64,000 nt of DNA from Collinsella sp. AF23-4AC (GTDB lineage: Bacteria > Actinomycetota > Coriobacteriia > Coriobacteriales > Coriobacteriaceae). Both the position numbers and the translations under genes were made by a program. Positions 25,623-34,455 of the stretch are shown here, piece by piece. The DNA is taken from positions 1 through 64,000 of the forward strand of contig NZ_QRVE01000010.1 of assembly GCF_003462685.1 (NCBI RefSeq), given 5' to 3'. The notes under the pieces were generated by a model. It was not told the origin of the DNA and did no database searches. It saw only the letters and a program-made list of their open reading frames with translations. How positions within the stretch are numbered: the first letter of the stretch is position 1; every line of letters begins with the position of its first letter.

Positions 25623-26676
25623 CGCTTTCCTTGACCGTCAGCGAGATCAGACGGAATGCGATGGTAAGCACTGCCACGCCAATCACGCCCGAAAGGATAT
25701 ACATAGCAGCCTGGCCGGCAAAGCCAAGACCCTGCTCCTCGGAATAGGCCTGCAGGTAATCGCCCGTAGGCAGAGCGTCGGCAAAGGTCGGGGTATCGAG
25801 GCCGACCGAAGCCTGCAGACTGTCGTCACCAGCCTCCTGAACGGCAGTCGCGGCGCCCTCGGCGTCCCACTCGCCCCATGCGTCACCCGTGGCCAAAAGG
25901 CCCAGCGGCGTGGCCAAGACAAGCACGGCGACCAGAATGAGCGTGGGGATCAGGGAAGTCTTCTTGGCGGTGCCATCGACGGCAAGCTGGCCATCGGCGG
26001 CCTCGGGGCCGACGATAATGCTCGGCGCCGTCTTCTTAATGAAGCCGTAGATGGCGGCCGTTGCCACGCCTTCGATCACGCCGGCAACCAGCATATGCGG
26101 GATCAACATGGCCGGAATAGCCACGGACAGCGGGAAGGGGCAGTACAGCGGAGCGCCTGAAGCGTTGGTGAAGAGCATCGGCTGAATACCAAACTCGATT
26201 GCCGCGCACAGGGCCGCCAGGCACAGGCCGACCCAACCGCTCACGATGGCAGAAACCGAGGTACCCCAGCTCTTGTCGTGCAGACGGCTGTTGAGCGCAC
26301 GGAACACGATAGCAGCGGTAAACGGCAGCACAAAGGCCATGTTAAAGCAGTTGGCGCCAAAGGACAGAACGCCGCCGTCGCCAAACAGCAGCGCCTGCAG
26401 CGCCAGCGCGACCGAGACAGCGATAGCCGCGGCCTCGGGACCCAGCAGCAGCGCGATGAGTGCGCCGCCGACGGCGTGGCCCGTGGTGCCGCCGGGCAGC
26501 GGAACGTTGAACATCATGAGCAAAAAGGAGAACGCAGCGCAAATACCCAGAAAGGCCATATGCTCGCGATCGAGCGTGGCGCGCACTTTCTTGATGCAGT
26601 GGACCCAAACGGGTACCATCGCCACGGCCATGACGGCATCGGTCTGCGGGGACAGATAATTATCTGGAATGTGCAT
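25594..26676 (-). CDS. nikM: nickel/cobalt ECF substrate-binding protein, NikM-NikN fusion
   Basis: ATG 26676 follows GAGAGGG. The N-terminus MHIPDNYLSPQTD is the metal-site signature of NikM/CbiM, where the His-2 amide coordinates Ni2+ or Co2+. Five to six hydrophobic helices follow. After about residue 225 a linker and two extra segments (TSLIPTLILVAVLVLATPLG and YILSGVIGVAVLTIAF), separated by an external loop, replace the separate NikN protein. The MHIPD start favours nickel, but cobalt is possible. It is the first gene of the operon nikM-cbiQ-cbiO. Confidence 0.9.
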   Translation of the reverse strand: MHIPDNYLSPQTDAVMAVAMVPVWVHCIKKVRATLDREHMAFLGICAAFSFLLMMFNVPLPGGTTGHAVGGALIALLLGPEAAAIAVSVALALQALLFGDGGVLSFGANCFNMAFVLPFTAAIVFRALNSRLHDKSWGTSVSAIVSGWVGLCLAALCAAIEFGIQPMLFTNASGAPLYCPFPLSVAIPAMLIPHMLVAGVIEGVATAAIYGFIKKTAPSIIVGPEAADGQLAVDGTAKKTSLIPTLILVAVLVLATPLGLLATGDAWGEWDAEGAATAVQEAGDDSLQASVGLDTPTFADALPTGDYLQAYSEEQGLGFAGQAAMYILSGVIGVAVLTIAFRLISLTVKESGAHGNSRAA

Positions 26677-26700
26677 GAGCCCTCTCAATCAGAACGTTGC

Positions 26701-26728
26701 GTGTTACGTTTCCAACAATCCGTAACAC
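26701..26728 (-). promoter_or_regulatory. inverted repeat in the nikM leader
   Basis: GTGTTACG-N12-CGTAACAC lies 25 bases before the nikM ATG. It could be a metal-regulator operator or an RNA hairpin. It does not match the NikR site GTATGA-N16-TCATAC. Confidence 0.45.
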
Positions 26729-26894
26729 CGACTCTGCATACTAACAAAAAGACGCACCGCCCACAACGCAGCACGCCCTTGCAATACGTACGTTATTAAC
26801 CCAGGTCCACGCACCGCCCAATAAAGGCCCATGCACTCCCAACTTTCCGGTCACCCGGAAGAAGGTGCGGTCCGCTCGCAACAAGGTTAACGCA
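26729..26894. other. intergenic stretch before nikM
   Basis: No gene is visible. A TTAGTATG-like -10 lies near 26740 on the minus strand. I looked for a NiCo-type riboswitch and did not recognise its conserved blocks. Confidence 0.4.
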
Positions 26895-26989
26895 GGAACC
26901 CGCCCCCGAGAGGAGTTTTCTAAGGCAACATCCCGCAGCCGCGAAGCGGCGAGGACGTTGCCGTGAAAACCCCGCAGGGGACGGGTTCC
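26895..26989 (-). ncRNA. family 1 structured 3' element (copy B)
   Basis: Outer arms GGAACCCG/CGGGTTCC enclose GGAGTTTTC/GAAAACCCC-like inner arms and a central stem CAACGTCC/GGGATGTTG with apical hairpin GCCGC-TTC-GCGGC (minus-strand reading). The core GTCCTCG...CTGCGGGAT is the same as in copy A, while apical stem bases differ yet still pair. It starts 12 bases after the pheT stop; no T-tract follows. Confidence 0.6.
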
Positions 26990-27001
26990 GAACGGCAAAG
27001 A

Positions 27002-29455
27002 TTACGAGCGAACCTCGCCGTTTACGCCCTTGCACACCTTGGTGACGATCTTCTGGTGCGCCTTCTCGACCTCTTCGCTGGTAAGCGTGTGGTCGTCCGA
27101 GCGATACGTAAGCGCAAAGGCCATGGACTTCTTGCCCTTGCCGATGCGGACCGGATCGCGGTAGACATCGAACAGGCGCACGCCCTCGAGCAGCTTGCCG
27201 CCGGCACTCGTAATACGACGCTCAAGATCCTCGCAGGTCACAGTGTTGTCGACCACGATAGCCAGGTCGTGCTCAACGGCCGGGTACTGCGAGAACTCGC
27301 GATAGTTCTCCTGGTTGCGGGCGCCCTTGATCAGCTTGTCCAAGTCGAGCTCAAAGGCAACGACAACCTCATCGATGCCCATCGCCTCGCGCGCCTCGGG
27401 GTGAATCTCGCCGACCCAGCCCAGCACGGTTCCGCCGGACAGAACCTCGGCCGCACGACCCGGCTGCAAGAAAGCGTAGTCCTCGCCCTCGACGGGACGG
27501 AAGCGAACCTTCTCGATGCGCAGCTGGGCGAGCAGCTCCTCGACAATGCCCTTGCCAAAGAAGAAGCGCAGCTTGCGGTACTTCATGTTCCAGGACTGCT
27601 CGCTCCACTGGCCCGAGAGCACACCCGCCACGGACTTGGTCTCCTTGGGCAGGCTGGCGTTCTCGCGACCGTGGAACAGGTTGCCGACCTCGTACAGGTG
27701 CACGTTGGGCGTACCGTGCGCCTCGTTGTAGGCCACGGACTGCAGCAGGCCCGGCAGCAGCGAACGACGCATCTCGGTCTGCTCGGCCACCAGCGGGTTC
27801 ATGAGCACCACGGGGCAGCCGCGGCCTTCGGTGGACATGCCAATCTTCTCCAGGTCGCCCGGGGCGGCAAAGCCAAAGGTCGTGGTCTCGTTGAGGCCAC
27901 AGGCGCGCAGGATCTCGCCGACCTTGCGGGTAAGCTTCTGCTCGCGCGTCAGGCCGCCGATGTGGTTCTTGGCAGCCGGAATGGTCGCCGTGACGCGACC
28001 CATGCCCCACAGGCGCAGGACCTCCTCGATCAGGTCGATCTCACGCGGCAGGTCGGGACGGAAGCTCGGCGGGGTAACCATAAAGTCCTCGCCGTCACGC
28101 TCGACGGTGCAGCCCAGGCGGGTGAGCGAGCGCTCGATAAAGTCGGGCTCGATGTCGGCGCCGCAGATGGCGTGCACACGGGCCAGGCGCAGCTTAATGC
28201 TATCGATGGTCTTGGGCGCGGGGAACACGTCGACATAGCCGGGAGCAACCTCGCCGCCGGCGATCTCTTCGATGAGCGCGCAGGTAACGTTGGCGACATC
28301 CACGCAGCCGGTCTCGTCAACCTGGCGCTCAAAACGAATGGAGGCGTCGGAGATCAGCGACAGGTCACGGCTGGTGTGCGAGGTGCGGCCGGCGTTGAAG
28401 CAGGCGCTCTCGACCATCACGTCAACGGTATCGTCCTCGATCTCGGAATCCATGCCACCCATAACGCCGGCCAGCGCCACGGGACGCTCGCCGTCGGTGA
28501 TGAGGCCCATGCCGGCGTCGAGCACACGCTCCTCGCCATCGAGCGTCGTGAACTTCTCGTCCTGCTGGGCGGCGCGAACCACCACGCGACGGTGGCCATC
28601 GCGCTCGGCAAAGGTGTCCAGATCAAAAGCGTGCAACGGCTGACCGGTGAGCATCATCACGTAGTTGGTGATGTCGACGATATTGTTGTGTGGGCGCACG
28701 CCCAGGGCGTTAAGGCGCTTGACCATCCAGTCGGGCGACGGGCCAACCTTCACATTGCGCACGATGCGGGCGACGTAGCGGTCGCACAGGCCCTCGTCGG
28801 CAATCTCGACCGAAAGCTCGTCGTCGGTCGCGCGGCCGGTCTCGATCTTGATGGCGGGCAGCTCAACGTGGAAATCGCGATCGAAGATGGCACCGGTCTC
28901 GCGGGCCATGCCGATCATGGACAGGCAGTCGGGGCGGTTGGGCGTGATCTCACAGTCGAGCACGGTGTCGCTCGAGCCCACATACTCGGCAAACGGCATA
29001 CCGCAGGGCGTGTCCTCGGGCAGAATCATGATGCCGGAGTGGTCGCCACCCAGCCCGAGCTCGCGCGCGGAGCAGTTCATGCCCATGGACACGACGCCGC
29101 GAAGCTTGCTCTTCTTGATCTTGACGTCGCCGGGCAGGACAGCGCCGATCATGGCCGTGACGATGTGGTCGCCGGCCTCGAAGTTCTGCGCGCCGCAGAC
29201 GATCTGCAGCGGGGCGGGGTTGCCGTCGGCGTCGAGGTTCTTGTCGCCCACGTCGACCGAGCACACATACATGTGGTCGCTATCGGGGTGCGGGGTCTTG
29301 GTGAGCACCTTGGCAGTCACCACATGGTCGAAGGACTCGCCCACGGTGTCAATCGCCTCGACCTCGGTGCCGGTACGGATATATTCGTCCGAAAGAGTCT
29401 TGGGATCCTCCGGAATATCGATCATGGTCTTGAGCCAGTCGTAAGAAACGCGCAT
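27002..29455 (-). CDS. pheT: phenylalanyl-tRNA synthetase beta subunit
   Basis: This is the 817-residue beta chain of the alpha2-beta2 enzyme. Domains in order: the EMAP-type tRNA-binding region (KVLTKTPHPDSDHMYVCSVDVG, about 49-160), B3/B4 editing region, B5, a catalytic-like core and the C-terminal ferredoxin-like anticodon-binding domain (EFSQYPAVEHDLAIVVDNTV...KKSMAFALTYRSDDHTLT). AGGAG precedes ATG. It is read after pheS, with a 162-bp gap that contains a structured element. Confidence 0.97.
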   Translation of the reverse strand: MRVSYDWLKTMIDIPEDPKTLSDEYIRTGTEVEAIDTVGESFDHVVTAKVLTKTPHPDSDHMYVCSVDVGDKNLDADGNPAPLQIVCGAQNFEAGDHIVTAMIGAVLPGDVKIKKSKLRGVVSMGMNCSARELGLGGDHSGIMILPEDTPCGMPFAEYVGSSDTVLDCEITPNRPDCLSMIGMARETGAIFDRDFHVELPAIKIETGRATDDELSVEIADEGLCDRYVARIVRNVKVGPSPDWMVKRLNALGVRPHNNIVDITNYVMMLTGQPLHAFDLDTFAERDGHRRVVVRAAQQDEKFTTLDGEERVLDAGMGLITDGERPVALAGVMGGMDSEIEDDTVDVMVESACFNAGRTSHTSRDLSLISDASIRFERQVDETGCVDVANVTCALIEEIAGGEVAPGYVDVFPAPKTIDSIKLRLARVHAICGADIEPDFIERSLTRLGCTVERDGEDFMVTPPSFRPDLPREIDLIEEVLRLWGMGRVTATIPAAKNHIGGLTREQKLTRKVGEILRACGLNETTTFGFAAPGDLEKIGMSTEGRGCPVVLMNPLVAEQTEMRRSLLPGLLQSVAYNEAHGTPNVHLYEVGNLFHGRENASLPKETKSVAGVLSGQWSEQSWNMKYRKLRFFFGKGIVEELLAQLRIEKVRFRPVEGEDYAFLQPGRAAEVLSGGTVLGWVGEIHPEAREAMGIDEVVVAFELDLDKLIKGARNQENYREFSQYPAVEHDLAIVVDNTVTCEDLERRITSAGGKLLEGVRLFDVYRDPVRIGKGKKSMAFALTYRSDDHTLTSEEVEKAHQKIVTKVCKGVNGEVRS

Positions 29456-29523
29456 ATAGCTCTCCTAGTTCTTAATCTCCGCATAGGGAGGGGTATCAAA
29501 TGAAGACGTTCGCCTTAGGGTTG

Positions 29524-29610
29524 TCCAGGTGCCCCAGGTTGGCGTGAAAGAGGAGCGACGCGTACTAAAGGTACGCGAGCGACGGTTTGAACGCCAAGAT
29601 GGGGTGCCTG
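29524..29610 (-). ncRNA. family 2 structured element between pheS and pheT
   Basis: Outer arms CCAGGTGCCCCA/TGGGGTGCCTGG, then TTGGCG/CGCCAA, then an apical stem CGCGTAC/GTACGCG. The internal loop TGAAA...TTTGAA is shared with copies at 32902-33041 and 54786-54924. It begins 8 bases after the pheS stop, so it is in the pheS-pheT message. This copy lacks the GTTACGCGG hairpin of the other two. Confidence 0.6.
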
Positions 29611-29617
29611 GGCAAGG

Positions 29618-30694
29618 CTAAAATTGGTTCAGGAAGCGCATATCGCCAGTCATGAGAGTTCTGAGGTCGGGCAGGTCGTAGCGCAGGGCCGCGACGCGTT
29701 CGGCGCCAATGCCAAAGGCGAAGCCGGTATACTTCTCGGGGTCGATGCCGCAGTTGATAAGAACGTTGGGGTCGACCATGCCGCAGCCCAGGATCTCGAT
29801 CCAGCCGCTGTGCTTGCAGAAGTTGCAACCCTTGCCGCCGCAGACGTGGCAGCTCACGTCCACCTCGCAGCTGGGCTCGGTGAAGGGGAAGAAGTGCGGG
29901 CGGTAGCGCGTCTTACGGTCCTCGCCAAACATGCACTTAACAAAGTAGTCGAGCGTGCCCTTCAGGTCGCCAAAGGTGATACCCTCGTCGACGACCAAGC
30001 CCTCGATCTGGTTGAACTGCGGCAGGTGGCAAGCGTCGGCCGTATCGGGACGGTAGACGGTGCCCGGGCAGATCATGTAGATGGGCGGCTTCTGTGACTC
30101 CATGGTGTGAATCTGCACGCCCGAGGTCTGGGTGCGCAGCAGCACATCGGACTCGCCGTGGGCGTGAGCCTCGGGATGCGCGACGCTGCCGGGATTGTTG
30201 TCGACCACATAGAACGTGTCGCGGGCCGAGCGGCTCGGGTGATCCATGGGGGCGTTGAGCGCAGTGAAGTTGTAGTAGGAGGTGTCGACCATGGGGCCGG
30301 ACTCGACGGTGTAGCCGATGCCGCAGAAGATGTCCTCGGCCTCCTCGATGATCTGCTTGATCAGGTGCTGGTGACCGATCTGCGGACGGATACCCGGCAG
30401 CGTGATGTCGACGGCCTCGTGCTCCAGTGCGTGCTTGAGGGCGGCGGCCTTCATCTCGGTGTTGCGCTCGTCGAGCATGCCCTCGATCAGCTGGCGCATC
30501 TCGTTGGCGCGCTTACCCATCACGGGACGATCCTCGGGGGCGAGCTTGCCCATCATGCGCATCAGGCCGGTAATGCGACCCTTGCGGCCGAGCAGCTCAA
30601 CGCGCGCAGCCTCGAGCTTGGCGGCGTCGTCGGCGCCTGCGACGAGCTCCTTGGCCTCTTCCTCGAGTTTGACCAGATCATCAATCAGACTCAT
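29618..30694 (-). CDS. pheS: phenylalanyl-tRNA synthetase alpha subunit
   Basis: This is the 358-residue catalytic alpha chain. The N-terminal coiled coil is followed by motif 2 TSGVQIHTM...GTVYRPDTADACHLPQFNQIEG, the region HFFPFTEPSCEVDV, a CHVCGGKGCNFCKHSGW insertion (typical cysteine-rich PheS) and motif 3 GFAFGIGAERVAALRY. ATG 30694 has GAAAGGGAAG before it. Its message carries the T-box leader. Confidence 0.97.
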   Translation of the reverse strand: MSLIDDLVKLEEEAKELVAGADDAAKLEAARVELLGRKGRITGLMRMMGKLAPEDRPVMGKRANEMRQLIEGMLDERNTEMKAAALKHALEHEAVDITLPGIRPQIGHQHLIKQIIEEAEDIFCGIGYTVESGPMVDTSYYNFTALNAPMDHPSRSARDTFYVVDNNPGSVAHPEAHAHGESDVLLRTQTSGVQIHTMESQKPPIYMICPGTVYRPDTADACHLPQFNQIEGLVVDEGITFGDLKGTLDYFVKCMFGEDRKTRYRPHFFPFTEPSCEVDVSCHVCGGKGCNFCKHSGWIEILGCGMVDPNVLINCGIDPEKYTGFAFGIGAERVAALRYDLPDLRTLMTGDMRFLNQF

Positions 30695-30779
30695 GTCTTC
30701 CCTTTCGTCTCTCGCGCTCCCCGCTCGCCGGGACGACTGCCGCCGCCCAGCGTTGCGAAAACGCGGCCCGGTTCGGTAA

Positions 30780-31070
30780 CAAAAAACCGCCCTCGGGCAT
30801 GTGCATTGCCCAAGGACGGTTGAATTCCGCGGTACCACCTTGTTTGACCCGGCGGATGTCTGGCCCGCCGTGCCCACTCTGCGCCCCTTATCGCGAGGCT
30901 CACGGCTTCCCTACTGGGGCTTCGCCGCCGCTAGCCGCGCGCCCGTTGAGGTCGCTGCTCGGGAGTGAACGCTTGGCCCTTGCCACCGCAGGAAGGCTTG
31001 CAGCCCATGACCTTCCCTCTCTTGCCGGCGACGCGGCGGGCAAAACCCTCTCCGTCAACGCATTGGGCTA
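30780..31070 (-). promoter_or_regulatory. T-box riboswitch leader of pheST
   Basis: The minus-strand leader contains the T-box sequence GGTGGTACCGCGG (30827-30839), directly followed by terminator stem AACCGTCC/GGGCGGTT with T6 (30780-30822). Stem I features are AGAGAGGGAAGG and GGCTGCAAG, and a stem III-like segment has AGTAGGGAAGCCG. A UUC triplet at 30967-30969 in GCGUUCACUCC fits a phenylalanine specifier. Uncharged tRNA-Phe would switch on read-through into pheS. Confidence 0.9.
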
Positions 31071-31199
31071 TAGGATAACACATTCTGCGAGCATATCGCC
31101 GCGTTCCGTTTTGTTCGCACTGGGTACAAGGCAGGTAGCTGTGCAAACTGGCCGTGCACCCGCCTGCGGCGCTCGGCCTGCGAGATCAAGGATATAGGT

Positions 31200-32774
31200 A
31201 TGGGAAAGAAGTACGATAAGAAGGCCAAGCCCGCGGCGGGCAAGACGCCCAAAGGCATCAAGGTCGATAAGGCCGTCAAAAAATTCCGCAAGCTCGAAGG
31301 CAAACTGTGGACCCGCGAGTACCTGCTCAAGATTGCCGAGTTCGATGGCGCGACGATTGCCCCCGCCAACGGTGCCGCGGCCCGCGCCGATGCTATGGGC
31401 ACCCTTGCCGGCGAACATCACAAACTCCTGACCAGCAAAAAGTCCGTTGAGCTCGTGCGCTCTCTCGCGCGTGAGACGGTCGCGGGCGGAATGGTCGACG
31501 ACCCGCAGCTGCTCGACGAGATCCACGTGCTCGGCCGCGACCAGCGCGAGGCAAGCGTTATTCCTACCGAGGAGGCCGAAGCCTGGACCAGGCTCACCTG
31601 CGAGGCCGACGCTGTGTGGCACAAGGCCAAGACGGCCAATGACTGGGCGAGCTTTGAGCCCTATGTGGATAGAATCGTCGCCCAACTTAAGCATCAGGCC
31701 GAACTCATGGACCCCAAGCGCGACCCATACGACGTTTGGCTCGACCAGTACGAGCGCGGCCTTTCTGCCAAGAGCTTCGACGCGTTTTGCGAGGAGGTCA
31801 AGGCCACGGTCGTGCCGCTCGTGCACGCCATCGGCGAGCGCGGCCAGCAGCCCGATGCCGACTTTTTGCACGCCCGCGTGCCCGAGGCCGCCCAGCGCGC
31901 CATGAGCTTCGACCTTATGAAGCTCGTCGGTCTGGATCTGGACGACACCACGCTTGCCTTTACCGAGCATCCGTTTAGCGAGGGCTTTGCCGTGGGTGAC
32001 GCGCGCATCGCGACGCACATCTACGAGGACGACTGCATCTCCAACGTCTACAGCATCATCCACGAGGCCGGTCACACCATGTACGAGCTGGGCGTGAACC
32101 CCGCCTATGCGCGCACCTGCCTGGAGGGCGGCACCTCCATGGGTATCCACGAGAGCCAGAGCCGCTTTTTCGAGAACACCGTGGGTCGCAGCCGCGCCTT
32201 TATGGGACCGCTGCTCGAGGTGCTGCGCCGCCACGCACCCGAGGTCTACGGCGACGTCGACGAGGACACGCTTTACCACGCCGTGAACATCGCGCAGCCT
32301 TCGCTGATCCGCACCGAGGCCGACGAGCTCACCTATCCGCTGCACGTTATGGTGCGCTACGAGATCGAGCGCATGCTGTTTGCCGGCGAGGCCACAGCCA
32401 AGGACATCCCCGCGCTTTGGAACCGCTTCATGGATGAGTACCTGGGCATTCCCGTTCCCGACGACACGCGCGGCTGCCTGCAGGATACGCATTGGAGCGG
32501 CGGTTCGTTTGGCTACTTCCCCACCTATGCGCTGGGCAGCGCCTACGACGCCATGTTTGTGCCGGCCATGTGCCGCGACGGCGTCGACCTTACCGGCGCC
32601 TGCGCGAGCGGCGACCTGACACCTGTCCGCGCCTGGCTGGGCGAGCACATTTGGCAGTGGGGCCGCGCCAAGGACGCGCCGGAGCTCATCAAGGGCGCCT
32701 GCGGCATGGCGTTCGACGCCCGCTACTACTGCAGCTACCTGCAGGACAAGTTCACCGCGCTCTACGAGCTGTAA
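31200..32774 (+). CDS. M32 family carboxypeptidase
   Basis: This 524-residue zinc metallocarboxypeptidase has the M32 motifs HEAGH (288-292) and GIHESQSRFFEN, then HVMVRYEIERMLF. It would remove C-terminal residues from peptides in the cytoplasm; no signal peptide is seen. The first 28 residues are an unusual Lys/Pro-rich tail. The AAGGATATAGGT site precedes ATG. The gene is divergent from the pheST leader. Confidence 0.93.
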   Translation: MGKKYDKKAKPAAGKTPKGIKVDKAVKKFRKLEGKLWTREYLLKIAEFDGATIAPANGAAARADAMGTLAGEHHKLLTSKKSVELVRSLARETVAGGMVDDPQLLDEIHVLGRDQREASVIPTEEAEAWTRLTCEADAVWHKAKTANDWASFEPYVDRIVAQLKHQAELMDPKRDPYDVWLDQYERGLSAKSFDAFCEEVKATVVPLVHAIGERGQQPDADFLHARVPEAAQRAMSFDLMKLVGLDLDDTTLAFTEHPFSEGFAVGDARIATHIYEDDCISNVYSIIHEAGHTMYELGVNPAYARTCLEGGTSMGIHESQSRFFENTVGRSRAFMGPLLEVLRRHAPEVYGDVDEDTLYHAVNIAQPSLIRTEADELTYPLHVMVRYEIERMLFAGEATAKDIPALWNRFMDEYLGIPVPDDTRGCLQDTHWSGGSFGYFPTYALGSAYDAMFVPAMCRDGVDLTGACASGDLTPVRAWLGEHIWQWGRAKDAPELIKGACGMAFDARYYCSYLQDKFTALYEL

Positions 32775-32796
32775 GGCATAACCGACACGCCAACGC

Positions 32797-32838
32797 AAAG
32801 GGGGCGCCGCGGAACCAATCCGCAGCGTCCCCTTTTTT
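32797..32838 (+). terminator. terminator of the M32 gene
   Basis: AAAGGGGGCGCCGCGGA pairs with TCCGCAGCGTCCCCTTTT (one bulge) and ends in T6. Confidence 0.88.
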
Positions 32839-32901
32839 CACCCAATAACTAGGTACCCAATGACTAGTTCGTTGACGCTAATGTCTTGGCAACATCAGCG
32901 A

Positions 32902-33041
32902 AAACGACCCTAAGCGAGCAAGGTGACGTGAAATGAAAGGGCGCTGACCTTCTGGTCGCGCCCTTGAAATTGAACGTCAGATTGCCGCTTGGGGCCGTTT
33001 GCAGCGTCGAGCAGTTACGCGGTTTGGTAAAACCGCGTAAC
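32902..33041 (-). ncRNA. family 2 structured 3' element behind glmM
   Basis: Outer arms AAACGACCCTAAGCG/CGCTTGGGGCCGTTT (one mismatch, one wobble), then TGACG/CGTCA, the conserved loop TGAAA...TTGAA and a long apical stem GGGCGCTGACC/GGTCGCGCCC. A second hairpin GTTACGCGG/CCGCGTAAC (33014-33041) overlaps the glmM stop codon. No T-tract follows, so it is not a standard terminator. Confidence 0.65.
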
Positions 33042-34372
33042 TACAGAGCCTCGAGCGCGTTGGCGATGCGCTTCATGGCGGCGTCGGCGGCGGCTTGGTC
33101 GGGGGCTTCGGCCAAAACGCGGATCACCGACTCGGTTCCGCTCTTGCGCACCAGTACGCGGCCCTCGCCTGCCAGCGCGGCCTCGGCCTCGGCGATGGCG
33201 TTCTGCACGCCCATGTTCTCGAGCGCGGCGTCCTTGTCCGCCACGTGCACGGCCACCTGCGCCTGCGGCAGCAGCTTGCACGGAGCCGTGAGCTGCGAGA
33301 GCGTCTCGCGCTCGGCACGAATCACTTCCATCACGCGCAGCGAGGTCATAATGCCGTCGCCCGTGCGCTCGATATCGCCAAAGATCGTATGGCCCGTCTG
33401 CTCGCCACCCAGGCTGTAGCCGCCCTCGCGCATCTTGGCATACACGTGACGGTCGCCCACGCCGCTGGTCACGGCGCTCAGACCGGCAAGCTCCAGCGAC
33501 TTGACCAGGCCAAAGTTGCTGGCAATCGTCGGCACCACGGTACCGCCCGAGAGACGCCCGTGCTTGTTCAGATACACGCCGCACACGTACAGGATCTGGT
33601 CGCCGTCTACCACGCGACCGCGCTCGTCCACGGCCAGGCAGCGATCGGCATCGCCGTCATAGGCAAAACCCACGTCCAGGCCCTGCTCCACCACGTGGCG
33701 CTGCAGGCGCTCCATATGCGTGGAGCCGCAGTCAACGTTGATGTTAAAGCCATCGGGCGCGGCGTTGATCACGCGCACGTCGGCACCCAGTGCGTCGAAC
33801 ACCGGCTTGGCCACCGAGGATGCCGAACCGTTGGCGCAGTCGATGCCGATCTTGACGCCCTGCAGCGAAAAGTTCGCGCTTGCGATGAGCGAGGCAATAT
33901 AGCGGTTGCGGCCCTGCATGTAGTCCACCGTGGCGCCGATGTGATTGCCCGTTGCCAGCGGCACCTCGCTCTTGCCATCGATATAGTCCTCGATGAGCTC
34001 CAGCACGTCCTCGTCCATCTTAAAGCCGTCGCTGTTGACGAGCTTAATGCCGTTATCGCAAAACGGATTGTGGCTCGCACTGATCATGATGCCGCAATCG
34101 AAGCAGCCCTCCACGGTCTGATGCGCCACGCCCGGCGTGGGGATCACGTGCAGCATATAGGCGTCCGCACCGCTCGCGACCAGGCCGCTCACCAGCGCCG
34201 CCTCAAACATATAGCTCGAGCGACGGGTGTCCTTGCCCACGATGACGCGCGCCTTGCGCTCGCGGTTGGCGCCGTAATACCAGCCCACAAAACGGCCAAT
34301 CTTATAAGCGTGCTCTACCGTCAGCCCAACGTTGGCCTCACCGCGAAAGCCGTCGGTGCCAAAGTACTTCAT
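33041..34372 (-). CDS. glmM: phosphoglucosamine mutase
   Basis: GlmM interconverts glucosamine-6-phosphate and -1-phosphate for UDP-GlcNAc and peptidoglycan synthesis. Seen are MKYFGTDGFRGEAN at the N-terminus, the phosphoserine loop MISASHNPFCDNGIK, the metal loop YDGDADRC, GGEQTGH and the phosphate-binding RKSGTESVIRV. The length of 443 is normal. The message ends in a family 2 element. Confidence 0.96.
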   Translation of the reverse strand: MKYFGTDGFRGEANVGLTVEHAYKIGRFVGWYYGANRERKARVIVGKDTRRSSYMFEAALVSGLVASGADAYMLHVIPTPGVAHQTVEGCFDCGIMISASHNPFCDNGIKLVNSDGFKMDEDVLELIEDYIDGKSEVPLATGNHIGATVDYMQGRNRYIASLIASANFSLQGVKIGIDCANGSASSVAKPVFDALGADVRVINAAPDGFNINVDCGSTHMERLQRHVVEQGLDVGFAYDGDADRCLAVDERGRVVDGDQILYVCGVYLNKHGRLSGGTVVPTIASNFGLVKSLELAGLSAVTSGVGDRHVYAKMREGGYSLGGEQTGHTIFGDIERTGDGIMTSLRVMEVIRAERETLSQLTAPCKLLPQAQVAVHVADKDAALENMGVQNAIAEAEAALAGEGRVLVRKSGTESVIRVLAEAPDQAAADAAMKRIANALEAL

Positions 34373-34385
34373 GCGCTCTCCTTAC

Positions 34386-34418
34386 AAAATAGGGGCGGAC
34401 AGATTGCCTGTCCGCCCC
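34386..34418 (-). terminator. terminator of the DUF4012 gene
   Basis: GGGGCGGACAG/CTGTCCGCCCC followed on the minus strand by TATTTTGT, 37 bases after the stop codon and just upstream of glmM. Confidence 0.85.
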
Positions 34419-34455
34419 AAAATGGTACTCGATTATCTGCGCTACCAGAAAAACC

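Noticed and set aside
26729..26894. NiCo or cobalamin riboswitch before nikM
   Set aside because: No conserved blocks recognised; only a palindrome and the family 1 element are visible.
26963..29503. Long plus-strand open frame opposite pheT
   Set aside because: Shadow of pheT; His/Val/Leu-rich as expected for the antisense of a GC-rich gene.
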